A DNA stretch of 64,000 nt from a bacterium (GTDB lineage: Bacteria > Armatimonadota > Fimbriimonadia > Fimbriimonadales > Fimbriimonadaceae): contig JAIXUN010000002.1 in NCBI GenBank assembly GCA_027483535.1, positions 1,922,001 through 1,986,000 of the forward strand, read 5' to 3'. Of this stretch, positions 44,501 through 52,984 are shown piece after piece. Every line of letters begins with the position of its first letter. Position 1 is the stretch's first letter. Both the position numbers and the translations under genes were made by a program. The notes under the pieces are model-generated. The model was not told the DNA's origin. It saw nothing but the letters and a program-made list of their open reading frames with translations, and searched no databases.

Positions 44501-45664
44501 TCAAAATGTCCTCTGATCTAGCCATGCCCAGGTCGATTCGAAAGTGTAGTTCTGAGGCGGCGGTTCTGGCCCACGCACGGGAAGAGAGACCGACTTTCCT
44601 CGGTACTGCTGTGCCAACTCCTTGAAAGCCTCTGCAACCGGTTTTCTTTTATTGTCGACCGTGAGGAGGCCTAGGCCGTATTCGAGTTCGTCAAACTTCA
44701 TGCTCCGATCGATGTCGTGGCTGCACCACCAAGTAAACCAACTCACTCCTTCAGCAATGCCTTCTACGACCGACTCCTGCAAAAAACGAGGAATCTGACT
44801 TTCGGGCATCCACTCATCTGTGGCGCCAAACTCTTGAATCCAAACCGGCTTTTGAGAATTTTGAGCGTAACTTCTCGCAAGCCGAGCCATATTTGCAAGA
44901 AGCTTTGTGGTCGTAGGTCCAGAGCCAACCTTTTCTGACTTTGCGGCTGCACGGTCCATTGCACCTGTGAACTTGATCCACGAATGCAGGGTTAGAATCT
45001 CATGGCACTCGGCAAGATGAGTCGCCGAAAAGGTGTTTTCGTAAAACCATGGTTGATGGTCCACTCCGTTGACGTGTACGCCAGAGTGCTTTGCCCGAAG
45101 AGCCGCTAGCGCCCAATCCATCCAGTCGTTGCCTTCGTTCGCCGTCGGAGCTTTCCACTGGCAATTCATTTCGTTCCCAAGGTCAAACCCGGCCACGTTA
45201 TGAAGGTCGCCGATCTCGGCAACGACAGCATCGATGTATCGGAGCTGGACGTCGCGGAGACTGCTCGAGTTGTAGAAACTGACGTCTCTGACCCCATCAA
45301 GAAACGGGGGGTTGAATCCGTAACCGCTGAGCCAGCCAGTGAAGAAAACTGGAAAAACATCCAGACCATGCTTCTCAGCCTCCTGGATCGTCAACCGCAA
45401 GCAACGAAGATGGTCAGAACTTACCCAGGTGGGATTTGGCTGAAAAAATGGCCAAATCATCATCAAGCGGATGTGATCCGCTCCTATCTGTGCAATTGCC
45501 TCAAAATCTTTAGAAATGCAATCGAGATTGAACTGATTCCACATGTAGTACCAGTTCGAGGACGGGACGTAGTTGACACCAAACCTCAATCTGTGAAGGG
45601 TCTCTTGGCTCACGACCAAAGTATCTCCTATCTTCTTGTGCAGATATCGAGCTACCTGAGCCAC
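44501..45664 (-). CDS. GH5-like glycoside hydrolase (cellulase/mannanase-type TIM barrel)
   Basis: 387 residues. The barrel shows the clan GH-A pattern: HIRLMMIWPFFQPNP, 'AGFDLGNEMNCQW' (acid/base Glu, residue about 170) and 'PVWIQEFGATDEW' (nucleophile Glu), then VSWFTWWCSHD. No signal peptide is seen from the GTG at 45664, but that start lies inside a hairpin; a GTG 17 codons later has GGAGA at a good distance. Family and substrate are uncertain (mannanase, glucanase or other). Confidence 0.72.
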   Translation of the reverse strand: MAQVARYLHKKIGDTLVVSQETLHRLRFGVNYVPSSNWYYMWNQFNLDCISKDFEAIAQIGADHIRLMMIWPFFQPNPTWVSSDHLRCLRLTIQEAEKHGLDVFPVFFTGWLSGYGFNPPFLDGVRDVSFYNSSSLRDVQLRYIDAVVAEIGDLHNVAGFDLGNEMNCQWKAPTANEGNDWMDWALAALRAKHSGVHVNGVDHQPWFYENTFSATHLAECHEILTLHSWIKFTGAMDRAAAKSEKVGSGPTTTKLLANMARLARSYAQNSQKPVWIQEFGATDEWMPESQIPRFLQESVVEGIAEGVSWFTWWCSHDIDRSMKFDELEYGLGLLTVDNKRKPVAEAFKELAQQYRGKSVSLPVRGPEPPPQNYTFESTWAWLDQRTF

Positions 45665-45685
45665 CCATTAATTGTGGTCAGGTAG
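45652..45685 (-). promoter_or_regulatory. Hairpin/operator overlapping the start of the GH5-like gene
   Basis: CTACCTGA-g-CCAC pairs with GTGG-TCAGGTAG around a 9-nt AT-rich loop (12-bp arms with one bulge). It spans the first codons of the longest reading frame, so it could be an operator or a translation-blocking hairpin. Confidence 0.45.
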
Positions 45686-45696
45686 ATCGTTAAGCT

Positions 45697-46155
45697 TTAT
45701 CCGCGAAGAATTGTGGGTTCGAGGATCACCTCGACCTTGCCACGGACCGCGTTGGTAACGATGCAGTAGTTGTCGGCTCGATGGGCCATGTCCTCAACCT
45801 TCTTCACCTGATCCTCGGTTGCATCGGCAGCGACCGTGATGGTGGGCTTCAGAACGATTTGCTTGTAAACAAAATTGGCTCCGTTTTGCTCGACCGTTCC
45901 CCTTGCTTCCATGTGGAAATTGGTGACAGGCAGCTTCTGGTTCGTGGAGACGATTCCAAAAGTGATGGAATAGCAGCCTGCAATGGCCGAGGTGAGCAAC
46001 TCTTCTGGGTTCGTCTCGCCGCCGGGACCCATGAATTCTGGCGGAACGTTGATTGGAATGTTCTTCCCACTCGTTTGAGGAGTGATTGTTCCCGATCCGT
46101 CTCGGCCTCCAGACCATTGAACTTCGACGGGATAGTGGTGATGTTGCGTCGGCAT
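45697..46155 (-). CDS. OsmC-family peroxidase (Ohr/OsmC type)
   Basis: 152 residues from the ATG at 46155, with AGGA at 8 nt. Two catalytic cysteines lie in AGCYSITF and in DNYCIVTNAVRGKVEV, with the family's 'GGETNPEELLTSAIAGC' lead-in. OsmC proteins reduce organic hydroperoxides using thiols. The spacing and the EELLTSA motif fit the OsmC (YhfA/OsmC) subgroup more than Ohr. No MarR-type regulator is adjacent. Confidence 0.88.
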   Translation of the reverse strand: MPTQHHHYPVEVQWSGGRDGSGTITPQTSGKNIPINVPPEFMGPGGETNPEELLTSAIAGCYSITFGIVSTNQKLPVTNFHMEARGTVEQNGANFVYKQIVLKPTITVAADATEDQVKKVEDMAHRADNYCIVTNAVRGKVEVILEPTILRG

Positions 46156-46266
46156 ACCCACAATCCTACGCCCAACATGACCGTAGATTCGGCAGGATCA
46201 AGGTGCGCTCGTTCATAATCAGGTTTAAGGGTGGAAACGCCCTTTCCCTCAAGGAACCACACCAAA

Positions 46267-46566
46267 ATGACTTTGCACGGGGTTGATATCTTTATCTGGA
46301 GCGCAGAGACTCCGGACGTACCGAAGGAGTTTGGGCCGTTCACGCTCGACCTCATTTCCAACCGAGGCACCCGGATCTACCCAGGACCGGCTCCGGAAAT
46401 GGACCTGCTCGACTGGCCGCGATGCCGCTACCTTTGCGAAGAGGAAGTGACGCACGACCAAATTGACGAATTGGTCAACAAGATCACTTCGCTCGGCTAC
46501 CGCTGGACCAAGTGCCAGAAGCTGTTCCGCATTGATGGCGTTAACGCCTTCTCCCAACCGTACTAA
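46267..46566 (+). CDS. Free-standing small C-terminal domain of Thermus/Rickettsia-type isocitrate dehydrogenase
   Basis: 99 residues from the ATG at 46267 (the frame opens with a GTG at 46231). It matches, from memory of the family, the extra C-terminal domain of T. thermophilus isocitrate dehydrogenase: GVDIFIWSAE parallels GVDVFVET, then ISNRGTRIYP (ISNRGTQVYP), 'LLDWPRCRYL' (LVDHYRCRFL) and 'LGYRWTKCQKLFRIDG' (FRWMHLEKLQEFDG). It ends 17 bp before the catalytic gene, on the same strand. It is probably a subunit joining that enzyme; in Thermus this domain mediates an unusual dimer interface. Confidence 0.82.
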   Translation: MTLHGVDIFIWSAETPDVPKEFGPFTLDLISNRGTRIYPGPAPEMDLLDWPRCRYLCEEEVTHDQIDELVNKITSLGYRWTKCQKLFRIDGVNAFSQPY

Positions 46567-46583
46567 GAGGAAGTTTTTAAAAA

Positions 46584-47582
46584 ATGGCTCACAAAGTAGC
46601 TCTCATTCGTGGTGATGGTGTCGGACCGGAACTGGTCGGCGCTGTCGAAACCGTCTTTAAGGCGGCTAACGTCAATATCGACTGGGTTGAAGTAGAAGCT
46701 GGTCTCAAGTGTGTTGAGGCAGGCAAGCCGATCGTTCCTGAAGAGACGATCGCGCAGATCAAGGAGCTTGGCATTGGCCTGAAAGCTCCGATGACGACCC
46801 CGATCGGAAAGGGTTCGGTTTCGCCGAACGTCACGCTTCGAAAGAAGTTGGACCTGTACGCCTGCGTGCGACCCGTCTATTCCCTGCCCGGCGTTAAGAC
46901 GCCGTTCGATGGTCTTGACATCGTCATCTTCCGAGAGAACACGGAAGACCTTTATGCGCAAATCGAGTACATGGCAACCCCCACGGTTGCTCACTCGGTG
47001 AAGCTCATCTCCGAGTTTGGCTGCGAGCGAATCATTCGCGCCGCTTTCGAATACGCTCGCAAGAACGGTCGAAAGAAGGTGGTTGGCGTCCACAAGGCCA
47101 ACATCATGAAGATCGGCGACGGTCTCTTCTTGAAGACCTTCAACCGAATCAAAGAGGAGTATCCGGAGATCGAGGCGTGGGACAACATCGTGGACAACCA
47201 GTGCATGCAGTTGGTGACCCGATGGAAGATTTACGACGTCCTGGTCATGCCGAACCTCTACGGCGACATCGTTAGCGACCTCGCCGCCGGAATGATGGGC
47301 GGACTCGGGGTGGCCCCCGGTGCAAACTACGGCACGAAGTGCGCCCTGTTCGAAGCCGTCCACGGTTCTGCTCCGAAGTACACGGGCATGAACAAGGTGA
47401 ACCCGATGGCGCTCCTTCTTTCCGGAACGCTCATGCTGGAGCACCTCGGCGAGAACGAGGCTAAGGCCAACATCGAAGGCGCTCTCCGAGCCACCCTCGA
47501 AAAGGGCATCAAGACGTACGATCTTGGTGGCGATGCAACCACCTCTGGCTTTGCCGAGGCAATTGCTTCCGAGCTCAAGTAA
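46584..47582 (+). CDS. icd: NADP-type isocitrate dehydrogenase, catalytic subunit
   Basis: 332 residues. It has the same family motifs as the gene at 5766: GDGVGPELV, SPNVTLRKKLDLYACVRP, FRENTEDLYAQIE, HKANIMK and NLYGDIVSDLAAG. Its cofactor site reads GSAPKYTGMNKVNP; the Lys-Tyr pair is the known NADP signature of E. coli and Thermus enzymes. It lacks the C-terminal small domain, which is encoded separately just upstream. SD GAGGAAG precedes the ATG. A terminator follows. Confidence 0.92.
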   Translation: MAHKVALIRGDGVGPELVGAVETVFKAANVNIDWVEVEAGLKCVEAGKPIVPEETIAQIKELGIGLKAPMTTPIGKGSVSPNVTLRKKLDLYACVRPVYSLPGVKTPFDGLDIVIFRENTEDLYAQIEYMATPTVAHSVKLISEFGCERIIRAAFEYARKNGRKKVVGVHKANIMKIGDGLFLKTFNRIKEEYPEIEAWDNIVDNQCMQLVTRWKIYDVLVMPNLYGDIVSDLAAGMMGGLGVAPGANYGTKCALFEAVHGSAPKYTGMNKVNPMALLLSGTLMLEHLGENEAKANIEGALRATLEKGIKTYDLGGDATTSGFAEAIASELK

Positions 47583-47596
47583 GCAGAATAACCTTA

Positions 47597-47638
47597 AAAA
47601 AGAACCCGTACGAGACACTCGTGCGGGTTCTTTTCAAT
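47597..47638 (+). terminator. Terminator after icd
   Basis: AAAAAAGAACCCGTACGAG pairs with CTCGTGCGGGTTCTTTT around an ACA loop. Confidence 0.93.
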
Positions 47639-47679
47639 TACGGGGTTCACAAAAAGGAGTGAATGGTTAGACTGTTCCA

Positions 47680-48342
47680 GTGCGTCGCGCCTTTACGCTG
47701 ATTGAACTCCTTGTTGTTATTGCGATTATCGCAATCCTTGCCGCAATCCTCTTCCCCGTCTTTGCTCAAGCCAAACTCGCGGCGAAAGCGACCAGTTGTG
47801 CCTCCAACCTTCGACAACTGGACGTTTCGTTTGTGATGTACCAATCGGATAACGACGACCGTTTTCCGCTCAGCGCCTACAGCGCGGAGTCCGGCGTAGT
47901 GATCTGGCACGACATGATCGACCCGTACGTGAAGAACAAAGAGCTCTGGTGGTGCCCGTGCAGCAACGTGAGTAAGTTCGACACCGGAGGGGCCGTCACC
48001 AGCCACTTTGGCTACAACGCGCGATACCTGACCAACCTGGAACTGGACTTTTCGAACTTACCGACCCAACAGGCGGTCAGCTCCACGGTTCTTGAGGACC
48101 CTTCCAACACCGTTGCACTTGCCACGGCGAAGTCGAGCGTGGCGGGCAGTTGGTGCGGCGACGACGGTAAGTTTCTGCTCCGTCCGAGCGATCCGGCAAC
48201 GGCTGATTGCTGGGGCAAGCCCGATGCCAACGCGCCGGACAAGGCCATTGTCGCCTGGGCAGACGGGCACGTCAGCAAAAAGGCCCTGAACCAGTTTTAT
48301 GTCGGTCAGAGCCCGGTTGATCGATTCTTCGATCTCCTATAA
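47680..48342 (+). CDS. Pseudopilin-like protein, type II secretion / H-X9-DG family
   Basis: 220 residues with a GTG start. The N terminus is a class III signal: [19 protein letters not shown], cut before Phe and then methylated, followed by a hydrophobic helix and [23 protein letters not shown]. The C-terminal [14 protein letters not shown] is the H-X9-DG motif. This group is massively expanded in Armatimonadota and Planctomycetes, with unclear roles. The start is GTG because an in-frame TAG lies just upstream; the good SD (AAGGAG) is about 20 nt further off. Confidence 0.85.
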   Translation: MRRAFTLIELLVVIAIIAILAAILFPVFAQAKLAAKATSCASNLRQLDVSFVMYQSDNDDRFPLSAYSAESGVVIWHDMIDPYVKNKELWWCPCSNVSKFDTGGAVTSHFGYNARYLTNLELDFSNLPTQQAVSSTVLEDPSNTVALATAKSSVAGSWCGDDGKFLLRPSDPATADCWGKPDANAPDKAIVAWADGHVSKKALNQFYVGQSPVDRFFDLL

Positions 48343-48350
48343 GCCAAAAC

Positions 48351-48821
48351 TTACTGCGAGAGACGCACGTCGGTGCTGTACTTGGGGACTCCGAGTACAA
48401 ACGACGTGCTGATCTTGCCGATCCCGCGAATCCGGGTGATCTTCTCTCGCAAGACCTGTTCGTAGTGCCTCATGTCTCGAACCACGATCTTCAGCAGGAA
48501 GTCGAACTCGCCTGTGACGTGGTAGCACTCGGAAATCTCAGGGATGTCGGCGACAGCTTTTCGGAATCGCTCAATGGGCAGAGCCTCGTGCAGACTCAGT
48601 GAAATCTGGGTGAGGGCGGTGAGCTTGTAGCCGAGTCGTTCCGCATCGAGAAGAGCGGTGTATCGCTTTACCAAGCCCGACTTCTCTAGGGCGCGTACTC
48701 TTTGCAGAACGCTGGGGGCAGAGAGCCCAACTTGCTTAGCGAGGTCGGCGTTAGTGATCCGACCGTCTTCTTGCAAGAGTGCGAGCAATTGAATATCGAC
48801 TTCATCAATGTGGGCTTTCAT
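48351..48821 (-). CDS. Lrp/AsnC-family transcriptional regulator
   Basis: 156 residues from the ATG at 48821 (the frame opens ten codons earlier). N-terminal winged HTH (DIQLLALLQEDGRITNADLAKQVGLS, recognition helix PSVLQRVRALEKSG), then the RAM/AsnC ligand domain (ECYHVTGEFDFLLKIVVRD). The effector is probably an amino acid. It ends 8 bp from the convergent pseudopilin gene. Confidence 0.93.
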   Translation of the reverse strand: MKAHIDEVDIQLLALLQEDGRITNADLAKQVGLSAPSVLQRVRALEKSGLVKRYTALLDAERLGYKLTALTQISLSLHEALPIERFRKAVADIPEISECYHVTGEFDFLLKIVVRDMRHYEQVLREKITRIRGIGKISTSFVLGVPKYSTDVRLSQ

Positions 48822-48970
48822 CGTAGGTTCACAAGAACAGCCCCTCATCAACGAGAAGGCGACGAAAGTTTACACGCCATGTTCTGGGCTCGCGTTCCGG
48901 AATCAGGTTCAACGCCGAAACAAACCGTCTGAAACACGATGGTTCGCCGAAGATTATTAGGCGAACACGC

Positions 48971-49519
48971 TTACTCGTCGGCGGAGCCGGGAGGGGTTAC
49001 GAGCGCTTGAGGGCGTAGAACTCGGCTCCCCAAGTTGAGAAGATCTAGGACGTCTTCAAAACTGAGCGAGTATTTGCGAGGGTGATCTCGCCATTCGTCC
49101 AGCATGACTCGGTAAGAGGGCAACATCGGCTTGCGAGCGTTTTGGAAAACGGAATCTCCCATGTCCGCAAAGCGATCGCCCTGCTTGCAGTAGTAGCGAG
49201 CGTAAGATCGTTGCTTGTATTCGCTGTCGCCATCCCAGCCTGGGAATCGGACGTCGATCTCCATTCCGGCTTCGGACTGCTTTCGGCACGCCCGACCCAT
49301 TTGCCAGTACATCTCTAGGATCTCGACGACTTCGTCGCAGCCTGCGGCGGAAAGGGTGTCGGACTCGATGAACGGAATGATGGAATCGTATTCCCGCTCG
49401 AAACCGTGTTCAATGGCCTCTCGCTGATACTCAAGGATTTCCTTTTCTTCAGGGAAGTACGAGGCGAGGATCCGCAATTGGTTCGAAATGATCCACCTCT
49501 CTGCTCTCGTCAACCTCAT
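48971..49519 (-). CDS. YfbU-like protein
   Basis: 182 residues. It matches the E. coli YfbU pattern: TRAERWIISNQLRIL at the start, 'EVVEILEMYWQM', FPGWDGDSEYKQRSYARYYC and 'SYRVMLDEWRDHPRKYSLSFEDVLDLLN' (in parts). The family is helical, with no established function. The last 20 residues (LRPQALVTPPGSADE) are an extra tail. It lies downstream of rplL, past a hairpin. Confidence 0.8.
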   Translation of the reverse strand: MRLTRAERWIISNQLRILASYFPEEKEILEYQREAIEHGFEREYDSIIPFIESDTLSAAGCDEVVEILEMYWQMGRACRKQSEAGMEIDVRFPGWDGDSEYKQRSYARYYCKQGDRFADMGDSVFQNARKPMLPSYRVMLDEWRDHPRKYSLSFEDVLDLLNLGSRVLRPQALVTPPGSADE

Positions 49520-49694
49520 GATGCCTTGGGTCCTACTTGGAGCGGCTTTCTACACCAAACTCCGATTTGTAATATGTTGCATACAATAACGCACTTAGAA
49601 GCGTTTCGGAAGTCATTCTCTGGCAATATCGACCAAAATCGCCCCAAAAAGGGATTTGATCGAACTTTTCGACAATTACGCTCCGTCGGAAACG

Positions 49695-49722
49695 GTTTAG
49701 GCCCTCCGAAGAGAGCCTAAAC
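49695..49722 (-). terminator. Hairpin after rplL
   Basis: On the minus strand GTTTAGGCTCTC-TTCG-GAGGGCCTAAAC, a stable stem with a UUCG tetraloop, lies 22 bp past the rplL stop. The T-run is short (CGTTTCC), so termination may be partial. Confidence 0.7.
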
Positions 49723-49743
49723 AGAGTTTGCGTTTGAGAACGC

Positions 49744-50133
49744 TTACTTGACTTCGACTTTTCCGCCAGCTTCTTCGATCGCCTTCTTGATCTTCTCGGC
49801 GTCGTCCTTGTTGGTGGCTTGCTTGATCGGTTGCGGAGCGCCATCGACCAGGTCCTTGGCTTCCTTGAGGCCGAGACCGGTGAGCTCTCGGACAACCTTG
49901 ATGACGTTGAGCTTGCTTGCGCCGGCATCGGTGAGGATGACGTCAAACTCGGTCTTCTCCTCTTCAGGAGCTGCTGCTGCTGCAGGAGCCATGCCTGCGA
50001 ACATTGCCGGGTTGAATGCCGGAGCAGCGGCGGTTACGCCGAACTTGTCTTCCAGTCCTTTCTTGAGCTCGCTGAGCTCGATTGCGGTGAGACCGCTAAT
50101 CTGTTCGATGATCGTTTCAACGGTAGTTGCCAT
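49744..50133 (-). CDS. rplL: Ribosomal protein L7/L12
   Basis: 129 residues. N-terminal dimerisation domain ([25 protein letters not shown]), an Ala/Pro-rich hinge ([14 protein letters not shown]) and the factor-binding C-terminal domain ([40 protein letters not shown], in parts). It forms the ribosomal stalk and recruits EF-G and EF-Tu. It lies after rplJ on the same strand. Unlike most bacteria, no rpoB follows. Confidence 0.97.
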   Translation of the reverse strand: MATTVETIIEQISGLTAIELSELKKGLEDKFGVTAAAPAFNPAMFAGMAPAAAAAPEEEKTEFDVILTDAGASKLNVIKVVRELTGLGLKEAKDLVDGAPQPIKQATNKDDAEKIKKAIEEAGGKVEVK

Positions 50134-50197
50134 TGTTCTTTCTCTTTGTTAATTCGTTTTCGCTTTCGCGGGTCTAATGCAGGGTTCTTCTTGGGGC

Positions 50198-50734
50198 TTA
50201 TGCAGCGGTGTCGCCTTCAGCAACTTTGTCTGCCACGGCGCCAATTGTGCGGATCGGGTCCGCATAAAGGGCTTCGACGGTAGAGACAAGGCTGGAAAGG
50301 GGAGCGGCGACCGCTCCGATGACTTGGCTGATAAGTACGTCTCGCGGAGGAAGTTCAGACAGAGCCTCAACATCCTTTTGCGAGAACGATCTCCCGCTGA
50401 AGAAACCGCCCTTCACGACGAGTTTCTTGCTGCTTTTCGCAAAATCGAGAAGCGTTTTGGCGCAGCCGGCTTCGTCTTCAAAAATGAAGGCGAATGCGGT
50501 TGTACCGTTGTGATACTCGGTTGGGAGCGAGTCTACGACTTCATCCCCAACGGCGCGTCGGAACAAGGTGTTCTTAATAACGTGCAATTCGCCGCCCTTC
50601 TTTCGAAGTTCAGCGCGCACCTTTTGGATTTCCTTGTTGGACAGGCCACGATAGTCGGCGAATACGACGCCGACGGATTTCGAGTACCACTCCCTCGCTT
50701 GCTCGATTGTGCGTTCTTTTTCTGCGGTAGGCAT
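50198..50734 (-). CDS. rplJ: Ribosomal protein L10
   Basis: 178 residues from the ATG at 50734 (MPTAEKERTIEQ); the longer frame lies in the leader. Signatures: VVFADYRGLSNKEIQKVRAELRKKG, LHVIKNTLFRRAV and GGFFSGRSF. It anchors L7/L12 dimers to the ribosome and, with them, represses its own mRNA through the leader at 50838-50906. Confidence 0.96.
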   Translation of the reverse strand: MPTAEKERTIEQAREWYSKSVGVVFADYRGLSNKEIQKVRAELRKKGGELHVIKNTLFRRAVGDEVVDSLPTEYHNGTTAFAFIFEDEAGCAKTLLDFAKSSKKLVVKGGFFSGRSFSQKDVEALSELPPRDVLISQVIGAVAAPLSSLVSTVEALYADPIRTIGAVADKVAEGDTAA

Positions 50735-50837
50735 TGGTTCGCACCTAGTTCTGCAAACGAAAGCGGGGGAGCGCAGAAGAGTCCGAGCAAGGCTCGGCGA
50801 CGCGAACTCGAACAATGGTTCGAAATCGATCGTTCAC

Positions 50838-50906
50838 TCCTCGGCTGGCGTTCCGATGAATCGGAACATTAAGTTTCCACCTGCTGTCTTCAGAGAACTC
50901 CTAGGT
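50838..50906 (-). ncRNA. Ribosomal L10 leader RNA
   Basis: On the minus strand, the element with CTGAAGACAGCAGGTG, then TTAATG and a hairpin TTCCGATTCATCGGAA, closing with GCCAGCCGAGG, matches the conserved core of the L10 leader (AGACAGCAGGUG ... CCUGCCGAGG). It lies about 100 nt upstream of rplJ, as in other bacteria. The L10-(L12)4 complex binds it to lower translation. Identified by eye; a covariance search would settle it. Confidence 0.8.
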
Positions 50907-50996
50907 TATACCTCAAAACTAGCCGGACGCGATTTTTCACTCCTTTTCAGAATCGTTACATCACCCAAAACGCGATGGATGCTAGGCTATGAAAGT

Positions 50997-52160
50997 ATGT
51001 CTGGCCAGTCGAATATCTCTGCCGCCATCGTCGGCGCGGGCTTTATGGGTCCCACGCACATTGAAGCGCTTCGTAGACTCGGAATCCCAATTTTGGGTGT
51101 CGCCGACCGCTCTCCGGAAGAGGCCGAAAAGTCTGCCGCTCGCTTAGGTTTGCCCAAGGGATATGCCACTGTCGACGACCTTTTGGCAGACCCCAACGTC
51201 ACCGCCGTTCACATCACCACGCCCAACAACCTGCACTATTCCCAGGTCTGCAAAGCGATTGAGGCGGGCAAGCACGTTCTTTGCGAGAAGCCCCTGGCGA
51301 TGACCTCCACCGAATCCGCCGACCTCGTTCAGCGAGCCGCCAAGAGCGGGCTTGTCTGCGGAGTCAACTACAACATCCGCTTCTACCCCATGGCCATCGA
51401 GGCTCGACAGCGAGTTCGCAGCGGCGAACTGGGTCGAATCTTTGGCGTGCGCGGCGCTTACGTTCAAGACTGGCTGCTCTACGACACCGATTACAACTGG
51501 CGAGTCCTTTCCGCTGAGGGCGGCACCCTTCGAGCCGTTGCCGACATCGGCACTCACTGGCTAGACCTGGTCCACTCGATCACCGGACTTGAGATCACCG
51601 AAGTCTGCGCGGAGCTGAACATTGTTCACAAGAATCGACGGCGCCCCTCGGGCGAGGTCCAAACCTTCACCGGAAAGGAGCAGCAGATCGACGAGAGCGC
51701 CCTTCAGGCAATCCCCATCGAAACCGAAGACCAAGCCGCGATCCTCTTCCGATTCTCCAACGGCGCCATCGGAACGCTTTGGGTATCGCAAACCACGGCG
51801 GGTCGAAAGAACACCCTTCAACTCGAGATCAGCGCGCAAGAAGGCGCCGTTTCTTGGGATAGTGAGGCTCACCCGAACACCCTTTGGATCGGGTCTCGCA
51901 AGCAGCCCAACATGGCACTTGCCAAAGACCCAAGCCTGCTTTCCGAAGCCGCACGATCGTTCACGGGCTACCCCGGCGGACACCAAGAGGGCTTCCCGGA
52001 CACCTTCAAAATGTGCTTCAAGTCGTTCTACGATACGATTCGAGGCAACCAGCCGCTCAACCCGTTCGCCAGCTTTGAGGACGGTCACCGAGAGCTTCTG
52101 CTTTGCGACGCCATCATGAAGAGCGCTCAGCAAGGCGGCTGGGTCAAAGTCGGAGCGTAA
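50997..52160 (+). CDS. Gfo/Idh/MocA-family oxidoreductase
   Basis: 387 residues from the ATG at 50997 (MSGQSNISAAIVGAGFMG); the frame opens earlier without homology. N-terminal Rossmann fold (AIVGAGFMGPTHIEAL), the CEKPLA motif (catalytic Lys near 100) and the C-terminal alpha/beta domain with DIGTHWLDLVHSITG (catalytic His). It probably oxidises a sugar, inositol or amino-sugar substrate with NAD(P). deoC follows 101 bp downstream on the same strand. Confidence 0.92.
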   Translation: MSGQSNISAAIVGAGFMGPTHIEALRRLGIPILGVADRSPEEAEKSAARLGLPKGYATVDDLLADPNVTAVHITTPNNLHYSQVCKAIEAGKHVLCEKPLAMTSTESADLVQRAAKSGLVCGVNYNIRFYPMAIEARQRVRSGELGRIFGVRGAYVQDWLLYDTDYNWRVLSAEGGTLRAVADIGTHWLDLVHSITGLEITEVCAELNIVHKNRRRPSGEVQTFTGKEQQIDESALQAIPIETEDQAAILFRFSNGAIGTLWVSQTTAGRKNTLQLEISAQEGAVSWDSEAHPNTLWIGSRKQPNMALAKDPSLLSEAARSFTGYPGGHQEGFPDTFKMCFKSFYDTIRGNQPLNPFASFEDGHRELLLCDAIMKSAQQGGWVKVGA

Positions 52161-52171
52161 AACAGAGTAGG

Positions 52172-52200
52172 GGAAGCGGGGCTAAGGCGCCGCTTCCCTT
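52172..52200 (+). repeat. Hairpin between the oxidoreductase gene and deoC
   Basis: GGGAAGCGG pairs with CCGCTTCCC around a 10-nt GC-rich loop, followed by C/T-rich sequence. It could be a weak terminator or an mRNA-stabilising hairpin. Confidence 0.45.
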
Positions 52201-52261
52201 CCCTCCCCTCCCCTCTTCCCAACTAAGGACAGAACGGCCCCTAAAGGACATCACGGTTTAC

Positions 52262-52984
52262 ATGGATTACACCTATCTTGATCTCGCCAAGATGATCGAC
52301 CACTCGTTGCTCATGCCCACCATGGCAATGAGCGACCTAGTGCAAGGCATTGAGCTTGCCAAGCAGTTCGATTGCGCCAGTGTTTGCATCATGCCGTACG
52401 CGTTGGCAATGTGCTCGGAGATGTTGGCAGGCACCACGGTGAAGCCGTCGACGACCATCGGTTTCCCGCACGGTGGACACACCACCGCCGCAAAGGTTTT
52501 CGAATCGGAGCGAGCGTTGAAGGATGGCGGTCAGGAACTAGACATGGTGGTCAACATCAGCAAGGTGCTCTCCGGCGACTGGAGCTATGTAGAAGCCGAG
52601 ATCCGCGCCGTTTGCGAGGTCACTCACGCGGCGGGTCAGAAGCTGAAGGTGATCTTTGAGAACGCCTACTTGAACGACAATCAAAAGATTCGACTCTGCG
52701 AAATCTGCGGCGAGATCGGGGTGGATTGGGTGAAGACCAGCACGGGCTACGCCCCCACCGGCGCGACATTGGAAGATCTGGCGCTGATGCGCAAGCACTC
52801 ACCCGCTCATGTGCAGGTGAAGGCGGCGGGCGGCGTTCGCGATCTTGAAACGCTGCTGAAGGTTCGGGCGCTGGACGTGAGTCGGTGCGGAACGTCGAAA
52901 TCGGCGGAATTGCTCAACGCGGCGCGGGTGTCGCTGGGCATGGAGCCGATCGTAGTCACGACGGTGAGCAACAGCGGTTACTAA
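52262..52984 (+). CDS. deoC: Deoxyribose-phosphate aldolase
   Basis: 240 residues from the ATG at 52262 (MDYTYLDLAKMIDHSLL); upstream codons are non-homologous. Motifs: 'CVMP'-like SVCIMPY, IGFPHG, ELDMVVNI (Asp), VDWVKTSTGYAPTGAT (Schiff-base Lys) and VQVKAAGGVRD (second Lys). It cleaves deoxyribose 5-phosphate to glyceraldehyde 3-phosphate and acetaldehyde. SD is weak (AAGGA about 13 nt away). Confidence 0.93.
   Translation: MDYTYLDLAKMIDHSLLMPTMAMSDLVQGIELAKQFDCASVCIMPYALAMCSEMLAGTTVKPSTTIGFPHGGHTTAAKVFESERALKDGGQELDMVVNISKVLSGDWSYVEAEIRAVCEVTHAAGQKLKVIFENAYLNDNQKIRLCEICGEIGVDWVKTSTGYAPTGATLEDLALMRKHSPAHVQVKAAGGVRDLETLLKVRALDVSRCGTSKSAELLNAARVSLGMEPIVVTTVSNSGY

Noticed and set aside
46563-47618. 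A 351-codon minus-strand frame opposite icd
   Set aside because: It is the antisense of a clear isocitrate dehydrogenase with no start signal and no recognisable domain.
50709-50996. Extended N terminus of the Gfo/Idh/MocA frame
   Set aside because: This part covers the L10 leader and rplJ start on the other strand; the Rossmann start at 50997 fits the family.
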